A stretch of 64,000 nucleotides of DNA from Marchantia polymorpha subsp. ruderalis (taxonomy: Eukaryota > Streptophyta > Marchantiopsida > Marchantiales > Marchantiaceae): positions 600,501-664,500 of the forward strand of contig AP031352.1 of assembly GCA_037833965.1 (NCBI GenBank), in the 5' to 3' direction. Each line of letters starts with the position of its first letter. The stretch's first letter is position 1. Under the pieces are notes generated by a model. The model was given only the letters and a program-made list of their open reading frames with translations. It had not been told where the DNA came from and did not search any database. Positions 50,739 to 63,104 of the stretch are shown here, piece by piece. The translations under genes and the position numbers were made by a program.

Positions 50739-50834
50739 TAGAAAATTACTGTTGTTTAAACATGATGTAGTGATCCACCATTTATTTAGAAAATTACTGT
50801 TGTTTTAACATGATGTAGTGATCCACCATTTTTT
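50739..50834. repeat. 48-bp tandem duplication, two copies
   Basis: Units 50739-50786 and 50787-50834 share TAGAAAATTACTGTTGTTT and a downstream GATGTAGTGATCCACCATTT, with only one or two differences. Non-coding. Confidence 0.9.
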
Positions 50835-53580
50835 TAGAAAGTCATATATCGTTATCCTGTCCTTTTTTATCATAATTTGAATTGAACTAATGGTTACAGA
50901 TATACATTTTCAAAGCGATCCTTTCTGAGCTGAACTTATATTCTCTTTAGTTAACTCATAATTTGTATCGAATACATCTGATTCGGAATGTGAGCCTGTT
51001 GAAAAGTTCTATTTACTTGAAATGTTCCTCGTATATATTGATACAAATGAATTTGAGTTTCAATGTGACAATCTCGCCCCGTTTGCAAGATGTTCAAGAC
51101 CCCGAGATAAACTAGAGAATGATGTTCGTAATTAAGTGAGACAAAATCTACGTCCATTTACACAATATAACAGATCAAAGCTTACACTCAATTCTCAATG
51201 ATCAGGTGCAGCTATTCATTACAAATGACCAAGATTTCCACGTCATGAAAAGAGTCAATTATAATTCATTCAGTCCCCAGAAATTTTGACATGGATTAAA
51301 TTTGATATCCTCTATTAAAAATTTCCATCAACCAAAACTGTACTGCCAAACAACATCTAACATTTAAGTATGATACATGTCATCTAAGCAAACACAACAC
51401 AAATCATCTATACACTCTAAAATAAGAACTCAACAATCTAACAGCCTGAGTTCCTGGACAGTTCAACCATCCCCACGCATGACAACGAAAGACTAACAAC
51501 CTCCTTGCAAGAGTTGCATAATTTACCCACCAAGAAATCTACGTCAATGAAATAACGAATATAACATTTAGCATTATCATCATATGCAGAGCAAGGATAT
51601 AAGGTAAAGAATTCTGCACTTGCCAAAGAGGGAAAGTCAAGTAGAAACATATGTCTTCAACGCTGGTCTCATTTTGCAAAGATGAATATGTTGAGCTTGC
51701 TCCGGAGAATTGCTTACCTTCATACAAACATACAAGAGAATTGTTCACTATAAGAATGTTGGATTATGATACTATCCAGAATCTTCTCAGCTAGGCTCAT
51801 CTGCCTTTCGGTTCTGCGCTCGATGGTCTCGGCGAATAGCATCTGCTCTACAGCGAAATTACTTCACTGCAGACATTTTCCATGAGTACACACATACCAA
51901 AGGGACAAGGAAAGCCCGTACATCGATTCATTTACACTGGAGCAAAAGTTAATATACACCGTCCACAATCTTTATCTGCTTCCTATGGAAAAGCGCGTTG
52001 ATTTTTGTCAAACACGTGCCACTACGTCCACAAGAATAGAGCAGTATCTAAAGATCCTGGCATCATCTTTGTCGGGACACTTGCAGGTCAGAGCTTTGGG
52101 GATCTAGCAAATAAACGATGAGGGTTGCGGTAGTTGCTCACTCTCACATTGCTCAAGGTATCTGTACATCTCCTGTCATCACAAAATTCTCTCGGGTCAC
52201 CGTACTCAGAAGTAAAGGCCAATCTGGACTCCTTACTTGCCGAGCAATGCTAGAACTGGCAACGTGGTCAGCAGTGTCATAACAGGTGAAACTTACAGCA
52301 GAAACTACATGTGACCCCTGCGAGTGAGTATGGGATGAAGCGGCGATATACGCATGGCAGATGGATCAGTTTCAGGAGTTAGATACAAGGATGATGCTCT
52401 AATCAGTTAGTTAGAGCACCTTTACTGGAAACGCTTGTTAAAGAGCTACCACAATGAACTTGACAAGAAGTAGGTATTGTATTCTACAACAACCACTTGG
52501 ATAAAGAGGAGAACATGGTACCATCTCAGAATCCTTCATCAGCCGTGTGCATCCATTGCCATCAGGAATACTTCTCCATCAGAGTTCAACAGCTTTCTTG
52601 AGACTGGTCGCAATCGACGTTGATGTGGGAGCTGGAACTGCTGACACGCGTGGCTGCACATAACCACAAAGGACATTACAGGTGTGAAGACCGCTCCCTT
52701 GCGTATAAAAATTTTGCTTAAGCACTCAGATCAAAAGAGAAATACAAACCGGACCACCGACCGATGAAACGCTATTGCAGTGGGGGATATCACATGATGC
52801 ACTGCTTAACAGGCTAACAGCGCATGTTGCTGTTCATTGCTCTACCTCACCCCTCAATAGCAGGAACTTTTCCGACACTCATCTGCACTCACGTAGACAC
52901 CACGAATGCAGCAGTTTGTGAGTTGTCGGCGAAGATGGTTTTTAGAAGTCAGGGTAAAAGAGATTATCGACTACTACTAAGCTAGCAAATGAGTGAGAAT
53001 GAACAAAATCAGGTTGGTGGTAGGCGTACCTACGGTGGAAAGCTCACTGAAGGTAAGTTGAATTTGCTATTCCCGTGCCAAAGGGTGTTATACGTACCTG
53101 CCTTAGGTACGAAATGGACAGTTTGTCGGGGATGTGGTGTGAGAGAAGCACAAGTGTGAAAGAACTCTAGGTTCTTATGACAAATTTAGATGTTGTAACA
53201 ATCATCACGAGGAGAAGTTCATCAAACCAAGGCGTCTTTTTTGAACAACCTGGACTCTGCTCTGTATACGCTACACTGGTTTTCAATTTTGGTTTTCTAG
53301 TTTGACTTCATAACTTGTAGCAAACATGAAATACGTCATCATCTAGATAGCAGTCGCAATTGCAACAGCTGAGCTTCGAGCCTCGCGGTTTAAATTATAG
53401 AGATTGATGTAACAAAATTCACTTCTTTTAAACTCAAGCACCTTGTGTATCTACAATATTCAATTCGCTAATTCTTCTTTTTAACGATTATTTAACTTGT
53501 TAACAAAAGACCCAACCCGGAATGGCTCCAAATTGTTATCGTATCATGGAATAACAAGAAATATGACAGCCGGACCAGCT

Positions 53581-55204
53581 CTAATGATGCCTGATTTTCT
53601 GTGAGATATATTGACATTCGGCTTGACTAAACGCTATGAATAGTGGACTCTAAGTAAAACGATCCTATTTCACGTGCACAGGTATCGGACATATGACATG
53701 TTTGGGATGAGGCCAAAATATGTACTAACCTTGGCGACAATAACGCACATGAAGTGATCAAACATTTTCGTCACACTGCATCTGGAGACTTCAACATTCA
53801 GTTGCTCGAGCACTCTCATTGTACTGCTTAAATAGTCGGATCGACATTTGCATCTGGTCAATTTCGCTGCCTCACTGCAACCCTCCAGCTGGACGTGGAA
53901 TTCCACCAGATGGAACAGTTTTGGTGGAACTGTTTCCGTGTCTTCCACGCCAGCGTCGATAGCTGGACTGGTAGAGTCACGTGCGGGTGAACTGCTGGGA
54001 CTGGTAGCCTTGGCTAGCTGAGGAAGGCTGCTGATCTGAGTGGTCGTGATGGTCGTAGTGATAGTCGTTGCAGGACTTCCGTTGCTCCGCTTCAGGGCGA
54101 CGAGCTTCTTCTGCAGTTCTTCCACTCCTTGTTGCAAACTCTTCACGTACTGAACACTGTCATGAACGATGGATGCCCTGTCTCGCTTCAAGTCCAAACA
54201 CGAGTTACCCAATCAGCACAGATTTCAGAAACGACAACAGAAACCCGTTACAGCCTGCAGGGACTGTGTCTCTCTAGCATGGAAAGCACTTTTGTCATGG
54301 ACCGCAAGCAGGCATCAAGCAAGTTCGCATCTGCTGCAAGTGGGAAACTGTTCCATCGCATCCCATTCAGGCTAGAAATCTGACATCGCCGAGACAAATG
54401 ACTAATAATGGATACCTTCGGGCACGGCGGAAGTAGCCCCTCCAGAATGGCAATTTTACAGCTCATGTCGTCTCTGCGCTGCCGTTCCCGTAACACATGC
54501 TCTACTTGTTCGGAAGGAGCGAGGGTCACCTCTCTCGCCCATTTTGGCATTCTCTTTGGCTTTTGCTGCCCTCTGTCACAACGCTTGGAGCCACGTGCTT
54601 TCAAAGGTTTGGGGACAACAGCAGCAGCGGGAGGAGACGTCGCGCCCAGGCTCTGCGGGCAGGGAGGAGAAAATGCAGCAGCCTCGAGCACAGAGTGATT
54701 GGAATCGGGGCAGATTGGACCCGTCTGATCGATGTCCAGCGGTAACGGCACAGCTCCGGCACAAGTCGGGGACGACTGCTGATTACTTTGGCCCTCCTCC
54801 GCTTCAGAGCTCAAGAGGTCCAGCGACACTGGGAGAGGGGAATTGAACGGCGAATAGTTCGAGAAGGGCGCGGAGATCTCCGCCACGGGTACATGCGTCA
54901 TTTCTTGACTGATAACGGGTAGACCCTCGAAAACATCACTCATCCAGCCCGTGTCAATCTCGGTCAGGGGTGGGCTGTCGCAATGCATAGGTTGATAATT
55001 TGCGTAATTGCCAGGGTCGTGGATCTGCTGCTGCGCTCGCTCACAGCTCAGAAGAAGAGCGCTCCTCCGGTCATCGTGCAGCTCGAAGAGGGAATCGAAG
55101 GCCGCGTTGAAAAAGCCTTGTTGGGAATCACATTTCTGAAACGTTTCTTGCGGGAAGAAAATCCCAGGCCTCGAGTAGGGACCTCTAATCACGTCGGGAC
55201 ACAT
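53581..55204 (-). CDS. bHLH transcription factor with ACT-like C-terminus
   Basis: Exon 1 is 55204-54416 and exon 2 is 54185-53730, with a GT-AG phase-0 intron that falls inside the bHLH loop. The start is the first ATG of the open frame. The N-terminal 220 residues are Ser/Pro-rich. A basic stretch (KPKRMPKWARE) precedes the basic region HVLRERQRR with the His-Glu-Arg (236, 240, 244) pattern for E-box contact. Helix 1 ends PPCPK and helix 2 starts RDRASIVHDSVQYVKSL. The C-terminal 60 residues (LVEFHVQLEGCSEA to MFDHFMCVIVAK) look like the ACT-like dimerisation fold of plant bHLH proteins. It is a nuclear DNA-binding regulator; the target is unknown. The 3' end is uncertain: a donor at 53729 could join a six-codon last exon (53598-53581), or the frame could run on to a stop at 53670. 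Confidence 0.85.
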
Positions 55205-56900
55205 CTTGACGAGCTCTCGCGCTCCGGACGATGCGTCTGAGAAGAGAACGCACGTCAACAAAACCAAGACCGTGTTCGCGGGGCCAGATATGCGAACAGA
55301 CCGCAACACGGCATCAACAGCGGCTCGGACCAGGACCAGCTGATCGGCTTGCAGAAAAGGTTATCCGACGACAATTTACAAGCACATTGCAAAAAACCAC
55401 CACCATCGGTCCGAAGTCCAAAATGCGAACGCTAATGGATCGAAATCTTTTCTGCCTCACGATCAATCAAGGCATCCAGCGAAAATCCGAGAAAGCCGAA
55501 ATCGCACAATCAGCCCCTTACTCCTTCCATCGCTCTCAGACGAAGGCAGACGGACTGATGACCAGATATAGTGCTCGCCACGTTTCGATTGCGTCCAGCC
55601 AGCCAGCCAGCCAGCCAGCGGGCCAACGATCGAGCCTCTTACGGACAAGTCCAGTCCAACCCCAGCCGGCCCAACCAGTCACCGGTGAGGCGCCGAAAAC
55701 GCTAGAGGGAGGCTTGCCTGCCACGGTGCAACCATGCTCGCTCGCCTGCTTGCATCTGCTCCCGGGCCTCGGAACCAGACGCAGTATTGAGGACCTCGCC
55801 CTCGAATCGGGACCGGAACGCTGCAGCTGTTGCCACCGCGCTGAGCCAGCTTATTCCTCTGTTCCTCCAGAGGTGAATGCCCTTGTTTACTGCGACCCTA
55901 CCTACGTTCGAGTGGATGAGGATCCGCAAGTGCCCCTCATAAAGTTACCATTCGAATCATGACATCATCAGCGCATACGCCCCCCTGGCCCTACCCGTCT
56001 CGATACGATACGCATACTGTACGTACTATCCTATGACTACGAATACTATCGCCCAAGGCCCGGCAGAGTGCCCAGTCGTGCTCTGGTCTCCTCTCGCCTG
56101 CTCGGCCGCGGGGCCTTGCTTCGCTCAGCCGCAGCGGGCGATACAGTATTTCGAATCGTAACTGGGACAGGAGTGGCGAAAGTTCCATGGATATAACTCC
56201 GTACGGGTGGGGTGCCACAGATAACGAAGTCTCGCGTGGCTCTCTCCCGATCTCTGCTTCTTCACCGACCCATCCCAGATCAAACTGTACGCTCCTTTGC
56301 CTCCCGTCCCTCCCTCCCTCGGTCCCTCCTTCCTTCCTTCCTTCCTTCCTGCCTCCCTCCTTCGCTCGGTCCCTCCCTCCTCCTCGTCCTCGTCCTCCTC
56401 CTGCTGCTGCGCTCTGTCTGCTCTGCTCGGCCTGCCCTGCCCTGCCCTGCCCTCTGCCTGGGCCTGCACTTGCTGCTGCTGCTGTTTTTATGTTCTGATC
56501 TTCTCTGTTTTACCATTTCGCGTTAGTTCAACACCGCAGGCTCCTGCCGGTCGCCCAGTGTCACGAGATTATGCCGAATCGACGACGCCAACTTCTCTCG
56601 TGTCGTACGACGGCTATCGGAAGGTCGGCGATTTTACCCTCGCGTTGCTGCATTTGCCCAGCGCGGATAGTTGGGGCACATTCCCCGTCGCGGAGATCAT
56701 CCGGAACGGCGGACGGCCGAAAAACTAATTTTTGTTCTGAAGCACATCCGAAGAATGTTCCTGCACCACCGGTTCATAAAGATAATGACGACAAAACCCA
56801 GCGAAACAGTAGGTCATCTGGTAACAACGAAATGTAATACGACCGCCTCCTGTACCTACTTGACAGCGTATGAAGTTCAAACGAAAGTGCCAAAATTTAT
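55205..56900 (-). promoter_or_regulatory. Upstream region of the bHLH gene, low-complexity
   Basis: GC-rich DNA upstream of the bHLH start, with a CCAG repeat near 55595-55620, a long CT-rich tract with CTTC and CCTGC repeats at about 56295-56490, and CTG repeats. The open frames here are low-complexity products on both strands and are not believed. A 5' UTR and promoter role is inferred from position. Confidence 0.45.
56295..56490. repeat. Pyrimidine-rich low-complexity tract
   Basis: Consecutive short arrays of CCCT, CTTC (about five units at 56331-56350), CTCGTC, CCCTG (near 56436-56455) and CTG on the plus strand. Long CT tracts are common around plant transcription starts. Confidence 0.8.
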
Positions 56901-59900
56901 CTCGCGACGCGTATAAGAAGGGATGCTGGACGGGAACCTACGGTTCATGCTTGGAACCTAAATTTAGGGCTGATGGGAAGAATTAATTGATAACGTCCGT
57001 CATGATGCTTTGTGAATATAATTTTTCATCGTCTAATATTGACAAGCAGAGTTTGTTTGAGGAGAAAGATTTTTTTGAGATATTTCGCCCTTGTTTTTTG
57101 GAAGTCTTCTAGGCATCTTGCCAAAGCTGTAGAATGTAGTCAGTATTCGTGGCAATCTACATTTGCTTCCATCTACATTCGATCAACCGCAATGACGATA
57201 ATCGAAGGCATTAGATTCGAAGCCAATAGCAGTCCACCAAAGAGTTACCCTGTCGCCATATCCCGACTCAATCAACTTAAACATAGTCATCAAATATATA
57301 AGATTCCGAGACCAGTTGTAAGAACAATTTACCAACTGGTCAACTCCTCGAACTGGTTGTTTCCTCACTCAAGAAATCTTCAAACTATAAAGTATCTCAT
57401 AAATACTTTAATGATTTTTCATGTTGCAAATTATTATTTTCTGTGATCAACATTAAGCTTTTGATTTTTTTCCAAAAGTCTGTAGCATCACTTGTGATAA
57501 ACCTTGTGTTTATTGAAAATGAGAATGATCAGAATTTTAATTTCACAAGGATTTTTTTAAAATATTCCTTCTTTTCATGTTCTTTAAACTTCTATACACC
57601 AAAAAAAGAATCCTATGTCATTTTGATGTCGTATAAAATTTTGATGTTAATCCCAAACATTAAATATTGAAAAAAATTCCTCATAATGAAGATTCTACAT
57701 ATAATGAAAATTTTATGACAATAAACTTTTTATATTGCATAATTTTTCAGAAAATAAATCACCATTCGTGACTATTTAATAACATACAGATTCCATTTGA
57801 AAATTTTAAAATTTTCTAAAATAAATTTAAATTTAAGATTTAAAATAGTGTAATAAATCAATAAAAACGTTATCAAACAACACGATAATGTAAAATAAAT
57901 AAATTTCCAAAATTTCAAAAAAACCATATAAATTAAATTCTGATTCTGATAATTACCACTATAATCTGATATTATAAACAGAAAGAATCTTATAATTTCA
58001 ATCATTATTTATTAGATATAGTAAGATAATATAATATTTTCATGAATTCAAATGTATAATAATTTTAAATATTTATTATTCAGTGATAAAAATTCATTAG
58101 CAATAATTTATTTGACTAGAAAATAACACATATAAATAAATACACAATACATAAGGAATCTTTTGAACGTTACAATATTTTCTTCTACACATATTTAAGT
58201 ACATGGCAATTGCTTTAGATTGATTTAATCTAGAGATCTACGATTTTTTCCAATATTTAAGAATATAATCGAATTTTTTGATTTTAATGAATAATTAGGA
58301 ATATTTATATGGTTTAGTTTTTATTACCGTATTTCATTTCTTTACTCTAAATAAGTTATTTTTTATATACAAGTTTAGATCTTTGTCAAATATCCACAGT
58401 AAAAGTTTATTTATTATTGATATCATTTGTATATAAAAAATGACTTGTAAGTCTATCATTCATGATAGCATAGAGGTTCTTCATAATTAAAAATATAAAT
58501 ATATGGATCAACATATTTACTATGCTCAATCTATTGGAAATTCTTATAGCTAGTAAGATGGATCAAGACTAACATTGTAGAAAAATTTAAATAAGAATGC
58601 AATGTAACTAATGATTTCGTATCTATTAAAAAAATTCTTTAAAGGACTTTATTTCACAAATATTTAATGTATTCTCGAATTATTTTTAAATATTAAAAAT
58701 TAATGAAATTTAAGAGAAAATATCATATACATATTATATTTCATCTTGAAATACGATTTGTAAGTAATCAGAAACTATCAAAATTGTCCACATCTAGTAA
58801 AGAGTGTTGCATATGGCTTCAATATAGAAGCAGAATTGCAGAGAAACTTGGGGTTTCACATTTCACAGAAAAAAAATCACAAGTTTAAAATAAATGCCAA
58901 CAAAATCAAATTTATTCACATCACTTCACATACATATGATATAATAAATTGATTTTCAATCTACAATGTACGTCTTATGCTCTGCCATACAGAAATCAAC
59001 TAATCGAGTTCTGTGTATTACAAAAGTCATGTTGCTATCTAATTAACTATTCATGTAGTCATATGTAGCACATGCTCATTCTTCTGTCGTGTTTTAAAAC
59101 AGCTTCTTCTTCGTTTACTTTAACGACATGTTTCTCTCATTCTCAACGTTCCAAATTGATTCTCTGTCTTATTTTGATCTAGGGATCATGCACCGGCTCT
59201 GTTGGATTGATAAATTTCCAAAAGCGTAAGATGAGTGCATGAGCCTAATTCAGTTTGGAGCAATAGCAAAGATATCAGCGCATGTCAAACTTCTTTTATA
59301 GTAATATACCGGACACTGACTGAACATGAACAATTTGGATGGAGTGTCATGTAGTAATCATTTGAAACCTCGTAGTCTTCACAAACGACATATTTCAGAA
59401 ATAGGAAGGTTGAGACCCAATATAGATATATAAAGCATCGCATTACAAAAATAGGAAGTATAAAGCATCACATATTACCCTCGACATCTCACATGATTCC
59501 AAAACCGTAAGATGAGTTTGCATCTAGAAATGAATTTTCTAATAAATAATCTCTGCGATCTTATGGGTTTGCCAACCTCAACTGGAATGGATAATAATGA
59601 GATGGCTTCCACTAAGTGCATCTGACCCTTAGTCTGGTTTGACCTACCATATCGACAAACTCTCTTTCTTTTCACTTGTTGGTGGATTCGTAGGATGAAT
59701 TCAACGTACTTGCAAAAACATTTGCATGGTTTCGTTCATTGGTACATCTTATGTACCTCTAGATTGTTCAGGGCGTGCCGTGGTGACGACCTATCTGTCG
59801 GGATGCACTTGAGGTCCTTGCCTTTTCTTTGACTTCTGTAGTCTGTAGATGAGAAATCTTTCATTACAGTACTTACTGATTACAGCGAGCTCTTTTCACT

Positions 59901-62900
59901 GAAACCTAGTTCTCCCGTTGATGTCACTTCAACATGTGCGACGTAAATAACGTCGACCATGTGGGGCTCCATGATTTTCACGATCGCCTAACAAACATAT
60001 CCTATTTGTTCCAACAATCGCGGCAATGGAGCCACATGAAGATCGCCCCCGAAACTTGGACGACATCCTCTCAAACTCATCCATGCAAACTGTCTACACT
60101 GATACTGGGATCAGGAGTGTTCGGTAAGTGAGCGGCTTGAACCTGCAATTGCCGCTCGACACAGAAATTTAGAAAGGGATAAATCTTGAAGATCCTCTTA
60201 CTTTGTTTTAGGCTTCGAGCGGGACCTTTGAGCCACCTGAGCCAAGCAAGCTCTTACTAAAACCATGATTTGTAAGTGTGCACAGCGTTTCATTATTAGT
60301 AGCTGCCTGGAACAGATTAGGGTTTGCAGTAAGTAGTACGTTGCCTGCTGTGCGTCTGATCAGTGGTTCCAGTTTTCAGGGTTATTGTCATGTCCAATTT
60401 TTTGCCATCTAGAGTTGCAGGTGCTGGATGTGGAGGATTTTGTTTTTCAAAAACTGTACTCTCACTATCGTCAGCAGATTCGTCACTGGATTTAGCCCTG
60501 GAGGTATATAACACAGTCTATTCATCCTTTATTTATAAAATGTATTGACATGTTCGATCCTCACAGGCCTCACGCCTTACCTTACCTTACCCGATGGTGG
60601 ATCACGTTGGAATACGTAATGGAGTGTCCTCGAAAGCTCGGACAGAATAATGTGACTACCTAAAGTAGCAGGCTCCTTTCAATTATTTGTTCTATACTCG
60701 ATCTGCTCGTACCCTGCCGCCGTGCCAGCAAGTTCCACACTAATTAGCAACAGGTGAATAAATTCTTGCTGATGATTAGCCCTGGTCGCACACTACAAAA
60801 TCACTTCAAGAGTTCCAATCTCTGACCATGAGCTTCTCAGGGTTGTGTGACGAATAGAGTTTCGGACCGAAAGGTACCGAGTCCTGTTTTGGGCTGTTTT
60901 GGGTTACCGTACTTCCTCAGCCACGAACATGGCTCTTATCGATGAAACAATTTAGCACTTGCACTGCTTGTGACTAAACAACTTTCACGAAAATATGTGT
61001 ATGGAAATCAGAGCCCTTCACTCGCGGATCACTGTGACAGTAGTTACTGTCTCAAAGTAGCTCTGATTTTGCTCGAGTTTCACAAAGCTTAGGAAGTGTC
61101 GATAAGTCGGATCGGGATGTGGGTTGCCAAACAACTTAACGCTACTCGAATCTTACGCGTAAGGTCTGCAAGGTCGACCTTAGTTAAATGGTTACAATTG
61201 GCGACTGGCCCCGTTTATTCCCGTCTTCCCAATTTTTTAATTTATCTACTTGGCCCGCCTTGCTCCTCGTATTCCTACTCCCGTGAACTTGTAGTCAATG
61301 GACAGCAGATAGTGGATTGACTATTCTACATGATATCCGCTAGTGTACTTCGGGAAATATCCAATGCTGATCACAGCAACAAACAAACATGTCGCAATCA
61401 TAGCACAATGCTAAAGAGGAAAACGAAAGAAGGAAAAGGCTACATGCGATACAAAGGTGAAAAGCTGTTCAGACCAGCAGACGTCAACAATGTCTAAGAA
61501 AGCATAGCTCAATGCCAAAGAGGAAAACGTAAGGAGGAAAAAGGTTCATGCGATACACCAGTGAAAAGCTGCTCAGACCAGCAGAAATCAACAATGTCTA
61601 TGAAAGACACGGAACAACTTAAAGAGCTAAAGAAAAAGCTTTTAATCTGCATCCTTCAAATCCACACATGGTTGTAGTCTTGGAGGTCTCTCAAAGCTCT
61701 GTAAATATTTCATCGGGTGTGTGACAAAAAACAGATATGGAAATAAAATCCTTCTAGAAAGTGAAATGGTCCTAATTCTTGATATTGCGGACCCCCAGAG
61801 TCTCTTCAAAAGAAAAAAAAACATTGTAAAAGATGCCAAATGAATGACAAATAATTTTCTTTTCCGGACGTATATACTGATAAACTTTGAGCTTTCTAAT
61901 TCTTTTTAATTGTATTTGGCTGCTGCAAAATATATATTATTTTCATGACAACTAATTTTCTACTCTATATGTTGAACTAGTTTACAATATGGAATCACCT
62001 GATTCTTCCAGTCAGAGCAGCCTCTTCTAATATACTCTTCCTTGACTATCGTATATTTCATTAATTTATACGTAGTAAATTAAATGAGACTTTAAGAGTT
62101 TCCAACATTCCGTTTATTTGTTGGAGTAAACATGTTCACTATGCTCAAGCTACATTATCCATTCAGACAGCGTTGTCAGTTATTCGGATATCAACAATCG
62201 AAGCAGAAGATAATATCCCCATCAACTCTATATAAGATTCGATGTATAAGAAAGAAATATTCTCTTTGCACGATATGTTCATCACATCAGATATACGAAA
62301 ATATTAAATATGACCTTAACATTAAATAAATTTTCTAGTCAAGGTATAATTGAAATATAGAAATATTTGGATAATTAAATATATCATCCAATGATATCAG
62401 AGTAAAATTAAACGTTGTGAGATGGCAAAGTGTGGCACCAGTTATAAAAGGTTGAAACATGTAAGATGGTTCACAATGTACACAATGAGTAGAATATAAT
62501 ACATTGTAGATTTAGACAAAGCAAGTGGGAACGAGGTCACACGTATTGAGCATTTGGCTACTTGATATATCAATGAAATGTCTTCATCAGGCATATTGAA
62601 TGTGAAAGAAATATATTTGTAGGCAACCATGAAAAGAAGGAGATAAAAACGGAGTAACCTTAACACCATGCTAAAGGCTCTAAATATGCGAATTTCATTT
62701 GTTTAATCTTTTGTACAATATCATTATCTATATTAATGCTGAAATTTCCAATAAATTAATTCTATATTGTTATGTACTTTTTGGAGATTTTTCTTCAGTA
62801 TATAGATAAGGAAAAATTGTCATAAAGTTCAGCCTAAATTATATTGAGGGTTTAGTCCTGATTTTTATTTCCTTTTTCAAGGAAATAAGAAATCAAGCAG

Positions 62901-63033
62901 AGGAACTTATTTAATACTATTTATTGGAAAAAAGTGATCCTCGTAATTTACAAATACCAATCTCTGTATTTATTGTTGTTGAAAAAAACTACAATACGAA
63001 CTGATTAAATTGGTGGCTCAAATTGAACGTACA
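56901..63033. other. Intergenic region, largely AT-rich
   Basis: Open frames such as 57012-57446 plus and 59934-60131 plus give no recognisable protein. DNA is AT-rich at 57.4-59.1 kb and 61.8-63.0 kb, and more balanced at 59.1-61.8 kb, where a diverged 104-bp tandem duplication lies. No RNA gene was recognised before the tRNA. Confidence 0.45.
61399..61606. repeat. 104-bp diverged tandem duplication
   Basis: Units 61399-61502 and 61503-61606 align along their length with about a dozen substitutions (for example AGAGGAAAACG, GAAAAGCTG, CAGACCAGCAGA and TCAACAATGTCTA in both). Non-coding; older than the 67-bp duplication at 8.56 kb. Confidence 0.9.
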
Positions 63034-63104
63034 GCATCGGTGGTCTAGGGGTAGAATAGTTCCCTGCCACGGAACAGACCCGGGTTCGATTCCCGGCCGA
63101 TGCA
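63034..63104 (+). tRNA. tRNA-Gly (anticodon GCC)
   Basis: A 71-base cloverleaf: acceptor GCATCGG pairs with CCGATGC plus discriminator A. The D arm is TGGTCTAGGGGTAGA. The anticodon stem GTTCC/GGAAC encloses loop CTGCCAC with anticodon GCC at 63066-63068. The T arm is CCGGG-TTCGATT-CCCGG. There is no intron and no encoded CCA. It is a standard eukaryotic nuclear glycine tRNA transcribed from its internal A and B boxes. Confidence 0.98.

Larger units (their letters stand above)
47131..53580. other. Intergenic region, AT-rich then mixed
   Basis: From 47.3 to about 51.2 kb it is AT-rich, with a hairpin at 48167-48202, a few telomere-like TTTAGGG units near 48137-48160 that do not form an array, and a 48-bp tandem duplication. 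From 51.2 to 53.6 kb composition is balanced and may include the 3' UTR or further exons of the minus-strand bHLH gene, but no frame can be supported. Confidence 0.4.

Noticed and set aside
55231..56728. Several overlapping open frames upstream of the bHLH gene on both strands
   Set aside because: They translate CT-, CCAG- and CTG-type low-complexity DNA into Ser/Pro/Leu or Arg/Glu/Gly-rich products in several frames at once; no domain and no splice support.
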